Source: Pilaira anomala
Lineage: Eukaryota > Mucoromycota > Mucoromycetes > Mucorales > Mucoraceae
NCBI GenBank assembly: GCA_025716855.1
Contig: JAIXMQ010000002.1
Location: forward strand, 434,001 to 498,000
DNA: 64,000 bases
Reading direction: 5' to 3'
Shown: positions 57,973 to 64,000 of the stretch, one piece after another
How the letters are laid out: every line of letters starts with the position of its first letter
Position numbering within the stretch: the first letter of the stretch is position 1
Made by a program: the position numbers and the translations under genes
The notes under the pieces: generated by a model
Told to the model about the DNA's origin: nothing
The model's database searches: none
Seen by the model: only the letters and a program-made list of their open reading frames with translations

Positions 57973-59104
57973 AGAAAAACTTTTCCCCCTCCCCCCTTTT
58001 TTTTTATATATTTTTACTCAGTTAGTTATAATGTATGAAATACCTTGTTTCTCTCGAAAAAAAAAAAAGAGAGAAAGAAAAAAATTAATAAAAACACCTT
58101 TAAAAAAATCATTTTTCTGCTTTGTGAATCTAGAGACCTTATTAACTAGGATCAATTATAACAATACACCACATCTCTCGAACTAAAGAGTTTATTTCAT
58201 AGATAGTTATATATAACCTATTTAGGAGGTAGTTATCATACACCCCTTATTTTTGTTCATTGTTCATATATGGTCTCCCGCTTGCAATCGATATATTACG
58301 ACATGACATGTGATTTTCAAGATATATCTTGGTAACGAAAAGCTATAAGGTGTTTCTCAAGCATCAAGCAGAAATGGCGAAAATTCGCCTTGAGCCTTCA
58401 TCATGTAACCGGCGAAGTTTTGTCCTTGAGTTGTTCTGCCGACAAAACTCTGACTTAATCAGTTCATATATAGTTTCCCGCGCTACAAAACTCTCTGATT
58501 TATGAAAAAAAAAATATATATAAAAACATACAAAATATGATTTTGAATTTTACAAAGGATGTTTGTTCTTCTTTTATTTTTACAACAGGTATTTTTGACC
58601 AGTTATAAGTTCAACCGATGATAGGTGTATATTAACTATAAAATGAATAATATATGTTATTTTTATCATATACAATATTAACATTATTAGAAACTTGTTA
58701 TGCAGTAACGAGTTAAGTCACTTGATGAGCTGTCAATAACTACTTGATTATTATTGTTGACTTCTTTATATTTTTTCACGCGCCACAAAAACATTTTATT
58801 TTTTTTTAGTTTCGTTATGTATAAATAAATCTTTTTTTTTTCTCATCTTTCTTTCAAATATAAAACATGAACCTTTCCTACAAATACTATCTTTTTCTCT
58901 CCTTTACTTACATACGTTATCAAAACAAGAGATCTTATCAAGATGTAGGCAACTTTAAAACGTTTATAATACATGTTATGAATTGTATAAGACAACATTT
59001 CATAAATCCCAGTAATTTTATCACAGAGTCTAATCTCTATAACAAATACTTTTTTTCGGTGCATGTATTTAGTACAGAAAATATTCTGCCTGAAATTTTT
59101 AGGG
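57973..59104. other. Intergenic with repeated short element
   Basis: No gene. GTTCATATATGGTCTCCCGC (about 58262) recurs as GTTCATATATAGTTTCCCGC (about 58462), about 200 bp apart in direct orientation. The rest is AT-rich. Confidence 0.5.
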
Positions 59105-59510
59105 CAAGATGACCGTCGGCGAGCGAAGCAAGAAGAAAGTCGAAAATCCATTTCGAAGGTTCTTACAACACCAGAGGATGAAGTCATCAGGGCCTCAACA
59201 TGACCTTCACTGTTTCGGTTAATAGATGATGTCAAGTTGTCAAGACGCATCATATCAATCTTTTGTAAAGCTTCCATCAAAGCTAGATTAATATCGGATG
59301 CTGGTCTACAAGCAGATCTTACCTGTTCAGCCAAATCATGTATTCCTGAATTAACTTGTGGTACAATTCGCTAATTCGGCAGGAGGAGTGGCAGTTATAA
59401 GTTTTTCTGAAAAGGAAGCAAATTCATTCAACTTGAGAATATCATTTCATGGTGGGGATATTTCTGCTTCAAGATAGCAGCATCTTGTAAGATAATCACT
59501 CTCAGCTCCA
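59105..59510 (-). pseudogene. Frameshifted coding remnant of unknown family
   Basis: On the minus strand, protein-like segments follow each other in shifting frames: ILQDAAILKQKYPHHEM, LNEFASFSEKLITATPPAEL, RIVPQVNSGIHDLAEQVRSA and INLALMEALQKIDMMRLDN, ending near FEMDFRLSSCFARRRSS. Composition and helical periodicity look like real, once-coding DNA. I do not recognise the family. One-base shifts at about 59365 and 59450 break it. Confidence 0.4.
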
Positions 59511-60887
59511 CCAACAACCACAAAAATCCTTCTCCAAAGGATTTTTTTTTTTTTGGGGGTAATATTATTTGTGTTTGGCGAAAAAATAAAATTAAATTAA
59601 AAAGGGAAAAATGTTCAGCCGATTGGAGACTCTGGGTGGTGAAATTGTAATTAAACCACACCCAATGTACTATGATGACCATGGAAGTAACTCCATTTAT
59701 TTAGTCTAGCACGTTGTAATAGAAACGCTCAGGCAAAAACAAGCGGAAAGAAAAACTCTTTCTTCAAGTCTACACGAAAATCAAAATCTATTAAAATAAA
59801 TTTATATTCATGTCCCGAGACTTTTTAAACATCTACTACGATTGCGCGTGTTTAAATCGTTATTTTTGGGAAGTAAAATGTTTTGAAGACCTTTTTTTAA
59901 AAGGTATGGACAAGTTGTGGGTCTTTGGTTTGTTTATTTTTTTGTAAAAATTTTTTTTTTTATTTATTTATTTTTTTATTTTCTAAGCTAACCAAAAAAA
60001 TTAATACTACTCATGAGACTGGTAACACTTTTTTTTTCACATCGTTATAAAGTTAACAGTTATTTATGATAATAAACAATGATATAAACTTAATGAGTAT
60101 ATGTCATACAACTCTGTGATTTGATTACAGTTTTTTCTTCTTTCCTTCTTCTAATAAAAAAATATCTGATAATAACCATTTGCCAACTAATATATATTCC
60201 TATATTTTGGTTCCTCGAGATCAACAAGCTAGAAATCAATTTCCCGAAAGGTACATATAGCTATACATCGATGTCAACTAAAGAGTTGCTCCTATTTTGA
60301 TACACTCGTAAACATCGGGGGGATACTAGCACTGTCAATATCTTGTAAAAATATACTACTTAAATGTCGAGAAATTTGTAGATACATTATTATCTAATAC
60401 TAGTACTCAGGGCGTTTTTTGTAGAAACATTTATGTCAATTTTTCTATAGAGGCTGCTTCAGCTTAAATTTCAAAAAATATAGCCTATCTTTGCATCAAC
60501 TTGAAGACTTAAATTTGGTACAAGTCATTATACCACACACACATGTTTAGAACTGGAAGGTGAAAAAAGAAATATTGCTTATTTCATGAAGAATAATTTC
60601 ATTTTTAGTAAGGTGGGCATTCACTCAAATTAGCGGATATACCGAATATACTGGAAAGTCATTTAGGTCACAAATATCTTTTCGCTTTAAGAGACCATTT
60701 TGGTCATTAGATATTATTATCCAGTACAGGCGAAAGCTGTTCATGTAAATTGATGAGTTTTTTTTTTTCAACCAAGTGAACAATGATAGTCGTGACTGCT
60801 GCTATAAAGAGAGAGAGAGGATTTAAAGAAGAAAAAAAAAAAAAGAAATAACGAAAGTTTTTAAATCCTTCAACTTAAACAAAAGCC
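59511..60887. other. Intergenic, no gene seen
   Basis: AT-rich spacer with T and A runs and a short AG microsatellite near 60808-60818. It carries the promoter and leader of the CBP20 gene at its right end. Confidence 0.5.
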
Positions 60888-61816
60888 ATGGCTTCACTTA
60901 TCAATTCACTTGCAGTACCTTCTAGTTACCGTGATCAATTATATCAGGTATGCAATTAGTAAAGAAAAAAATTGAAAAAATGGACAACTAACACGTCCAT
61001 GGAATGTAACCAAATAGGGTTCTTCCAACCAACTTACAGATGACCTTTCTACCACAGCAACACTTTACGTGGGTAACTTATCCTTTTTTACAACTGAAGA
61101 ACAAATTTATGAACTCTTTGGAAAGTGTGGAGAAATTAAACGTATTATTATGGGCCTTGATCGTAATCAAAAGACACCTTGTGGATTTTGTTTTGTAGAG
61201 TAAATATGCAGTTTTCAACAACAACAACAACAACAAAGAGAGTAACACAATCTAAATGCAATTTTTAACTTTGTAGGTACTATCATCGTAGCGATGCGCT
61301 TGATTGCATGAAGTATACGAATGGAACTAAATTAGACGAACGTGTTATTCGTTGCGATCTTGATCCTGGTTTTAAGGAAGGAAGACAGTTTGGACGTGGT
61401 AGAAGTGGTGGACAAGTGAGAGATGAATATCGTACAGAGTATGATGTTGGTAGAGGTGGTTGGGGTCATAGAATGCGCTTACAACTCGAACAAGATCGTG
61501 AGAGAGATATGAAACAAAATTATGAAGCGATTAAGGATATTCCTCAAGGCGCCGAAGAATATAAGAGTAGAGCCGCTGCTGGTCAAAGTAAGATGAAAAA
61601 TTAAAATTCAAATACTATGATACTAATAACTTTGTTGAATAGGTAGTAAACGTAGATACAATGACAATGAGGAAGATGATTCACGTAAACGTCAAAAGGA
61701 ACAGGTAAGGAAAAATAAAAATAAAAAATATGTACACTTTTCTTATTATTATTTTTTTTATGTGCATAATATAGAATCCACGTTTCAGAGAAAATGAAGA
61801 TGAAGACGAGGAATAA
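60888..61816 (+). CDS. CBC2: Nuclear cap-binding protein subunit 2 (CBP20)
   Basis: Five exons from an ATG at 60888 give about 210 residues. A single RRM carries RNP2 [20 protein letters not shown] and RNP1 [14 protein letters not shown] (split by an intron at the Glu). Around it are the cap-stacking features of CBP20: the N-terminal YRDQLYQ Tyr, and downstream [20 protein letters not shown] with the Arg/Gly-rich [17 protein letters not shown]. The tail is charged (acidic/basic [16 protein letters not shown]). With CBP80 it binds the m7G cap of nascent transcripts for splicing, export and decay. It converges on the gene to its right with 29 bp between stops. Confidence 0.96.
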
Positions 61817-61845
61817 ATTGAATAAAAATGTAATTTTTTTTTTTT

Positions 61846-63979
61846 TTAAGATGCAGAAGGGTTTTTTTGCTTTGGTTTTGATGGCTTTATGAGTTGTGCT
61901 AAGGGTTGTAGTGATACTTTTGCAATCTGTGACATTATTTTAGATTTAGACTTGTTATTTACCAAGTTAACGAAATAAGGTGCCTTTTCTGAATCATCGC
62001 GAAGGTGAATTGTTATATTTGAAGATTCTAAAGATTTGGATCTTCTTATAGATGCGGTTTTGCTACCAGCTAATGACCCGGTATCTTCGTTTAAATGAGA
62101 AGATAAATGATTTCGAACGTCTGCATTAATGTTTCGTTTAAACAAATATAAAAGTAAACCGTTAAAATATATTAGACTGACCTTTTGACAGTAATGGATG
62201 ATAGTCCTTAGGATATCCATATATTTGATCCATATTACTTTGTGGCCAGCGAATAAATTGATTGGAATGTCTATTCATATCAGCTTTTGTTGCCAGTTCA
62301 ATTCTCCAAAACGTATTTTGTTTCCAACCGTCAGAAGTGACATCTTCATCTACACATAAAACGTTCTTTTTGTTTTTGGATTTAATACTTGGTTTTCTGG
62401 CGATAGTAAGTCTCGAGGTTAAAAGACTTTGACTTGAAACAGGTTGTGGCTGTTTTGATTGATTCGTATTTGTTTGTTGTAGCCCACCTGTTAATTTACA
62501 AACTGGATTAAAAGCAGTTAAAAGACCAATTTGTTGAAGTTGAATAATATCACCAACTAGTAAAGGTTTTAATCGTCGTAAATGTTCATGAAAATTTAGT
62601 TTGATATTTGCTTGAGCATCTGTCATATATTTAAGTTTATTGTTTGGATATTCAATTGTCCAATCTATTTTTTCATTTTTATATTGATTTGAATTACTTG
62701 ATAATAATCGAAGTGGTCGAAGTTTTGAAAATTCTGGTGTAAAATTTTTCATCTCATAATGATAAGGTCTACATGATAAAACCATTTGATGGGTATCTAT
62801 TAATCCAGGATCTTCTACATGTCTATCTTGAATAGCCCAGGATTGACTATAAACAAGTTTGGCTGGTCTCTTTGTGTTGTTGCTAGGTGAGACTGATTTA
62901 CAGGCAGGGTAAATGTATACTTTACTACAACCCCTTATTGTTTGAGGTCTATGATCTTCTGGATCAAACGTATCATTTGTATTCATAGCGTGTATTGGTC
63001 TCCAGGTCATTCTCCAAACGTATTGACTTTCAGGTGAACGACTTAATTCTAATGGGTCAGCACTGATAGCACAAATTAAATAATTAGGATCATCACCGTC
63101 AAAAGAAGGATCATGTCTTGAATTAGTGTATGGATCCCAACAGAGATAACTATTAGTCAGTACGTTATAAAACTTGATAGGGCAATTGATTGGAATTTGA
63201 ATGAATTTAGAATGAATTAGCTGATTGATTTTATTTCTAGAATCCAAATCAAAGAATTCATGAATTGGAGCTAAATCAACTCTGGCGATAATATTAGAGT
63301 TTTCCAAGAAATGAATTAAATTGAATAATTCATCATTTTTTGTTGTTGTAGTTTGACGATGAAATTTTTCTTTCAACTTGTTTAAAGTATAATAATATCC
63401 ATTCATATTCTCTTGACTATTTTTAAATTTATAAGATTGTTTTAAGTGGGTTTTATATCCAAGTATTATTTTTCTTGGCCAAAGATAACCAAATGTATTC
63501 CAAATGTTTACTAATTTTTGCCATTTTGAAATGTTGTTCTCATCATCATCCATAAATAAATCTTTTAATTTGTGTTGTAATAATCTTGTAGGTCGAAGTA
63601 TATTATCTACTTTAAATGATGCATGTTTCAATAAATGTATCGAATGTAACGTATTACAACTATTTGGTTCGTCTAAAGAGTGAAAGATCATAAAAAAATC
63701 TGACAACGTCTTCATTAAAATATCGTCATTCAAATGTGTCATTACTCCACAGTCGATTAATTTTTCTGACCACTCTCTTTCTGTTATTAATTCTGTTGTG
63801 ACAACTTGCTGTAATTGATCAGGATGAATTGTTATTGTTGGTCTATGTTTTAAAACAAAACAAGCCTCTTTTGCTAATTTACCGTCAGGGCAAATACCAC
63901 TTCTCCATTCATCTAATCTATTTAATAATTTTTTCGTATTTTCTAAATCTAATTCTTTTATATCTATGGATAATGACAT
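61846..63979 (-). CDS. Large protein of uncertain family (possible MACPF-related)
   Basis: Two exons: 63979 to about 62183, and about 62126 to 61846, joined as ...SKG/SKD to VRNHLSSHL. Together they give about 690 residues. The start ATG at 63979 follows a TA microsatellite at the window edge, so a further upstream start is not excluded. I see no catalytic motif, signal peptide or membrane segment. A central segment RVDLAPIHEFFDLDSRNKIN is reminiscent of the linker after membrane-attack-complex/perforin domains in fungal proteins, and IKFYNVLTNSYLCWDPYTNS resembles a beta-trefoil/MIR-like strand pattern. Both are weak. The last exon is Ser/Lys-rich (RRSKSLESS). I would call it hypothetical with a long folded body and a disordered tail. 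Confidence 0.7.
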
Positions 63980-64000
63980 TATTTTATATATATATATATA

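Noticed and set aside
1..64000. CRISPR arrays, prophage, plasmid or bacterial-type operons
   Set aside because: Intron-containing genes throughout. The only regular repeats are microsatellites and head-to-tail minisatellites without spacers.

Overview
The window reads as nuclear DNA of an early-diverging filamentous fungus, most likely Mucoromycota/Mucorales. This is inferred from AT-rich sequence, many short introns (about 50-110 bp, with GT..AG ends and long poly-T tracts before the acceptor), very long A/T homopolymers between genes, and the gene set: a rhizopuspepsin-like secreted protease, ARL8, an N6-methyl-AMP deaminase and a CTL transporter. There are no bacterial-style operons, no CRISPR array and no plasmid or phage genes.

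Layout. 1-13 kb: the end of an unidentified gene, ARL8 GTPase, an APC-type permease, a Ser-rich protein on the minus strand, the FACT subunit Pob3, and the NuA4 subunit Epl1. 13.1-18.0 kb: a tandem array of three Cid1/terminal-uridylyltransferase-like genes on the minus strand. The two outer copies are intact and encode 396 aa each. The middle one is a pseudogene broken by frameshifts, an internal deletion and a local inversion. 18.7-21 kb: Swc5/BCNT and an Osh-type oxysterol-binding protein. 23.1-28.4 kb: a compact cluster of ADAL-type deaminase, a mitochondrial adenylate-kinase-like protein and an ADCK1/Mcp2-like mitochondrial atypical kinase. 29.4-31 kb: eEF1A, with a C/T-ending codon bias unlike its neighbours.

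31-46.8 kb is gene-poor and repeat-bearing. It holds minisatellites, a tRNA-like relic, a degenerate nuclease-like gene fragment with a 386-bp TA-flanked MITE beside it, a glycoside hydrolase family 3 pseudogene tail, one real gene (the ribosome biogenesis zinc-finger protein Rei1/ZNF622), and a small stand-alone WWE-domain ORF. 46.8-64 kb is gene-dense again: secreted aspartic protease, SLC44/CTL transporter, a CCCH zinc finger plus Pumilio-repeat RNA-binding protein, RNA polymerase subunit Rpb6 with apparent micro-exons, the Cyc8/Ssn6 TPR corepressor, cap-binding protein CBP20, and a large protein I cannot assign with confidence.

Most of the genes are housekeeping genes for chromatin and transcription (Pob3, Epl1, Swc5, Cyc8, Rpb6), RNA (PUF, CBP20), translation (eEF1A, Rei1) and membranes (ARL8, Osh, CTL, permease). 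The most unusual locus is the Cid1-like array. All three copies lack the first and third catalytic aspartates of the family yet two stay open, which suggests a retained pseudo-nucleotidyltransferase function.
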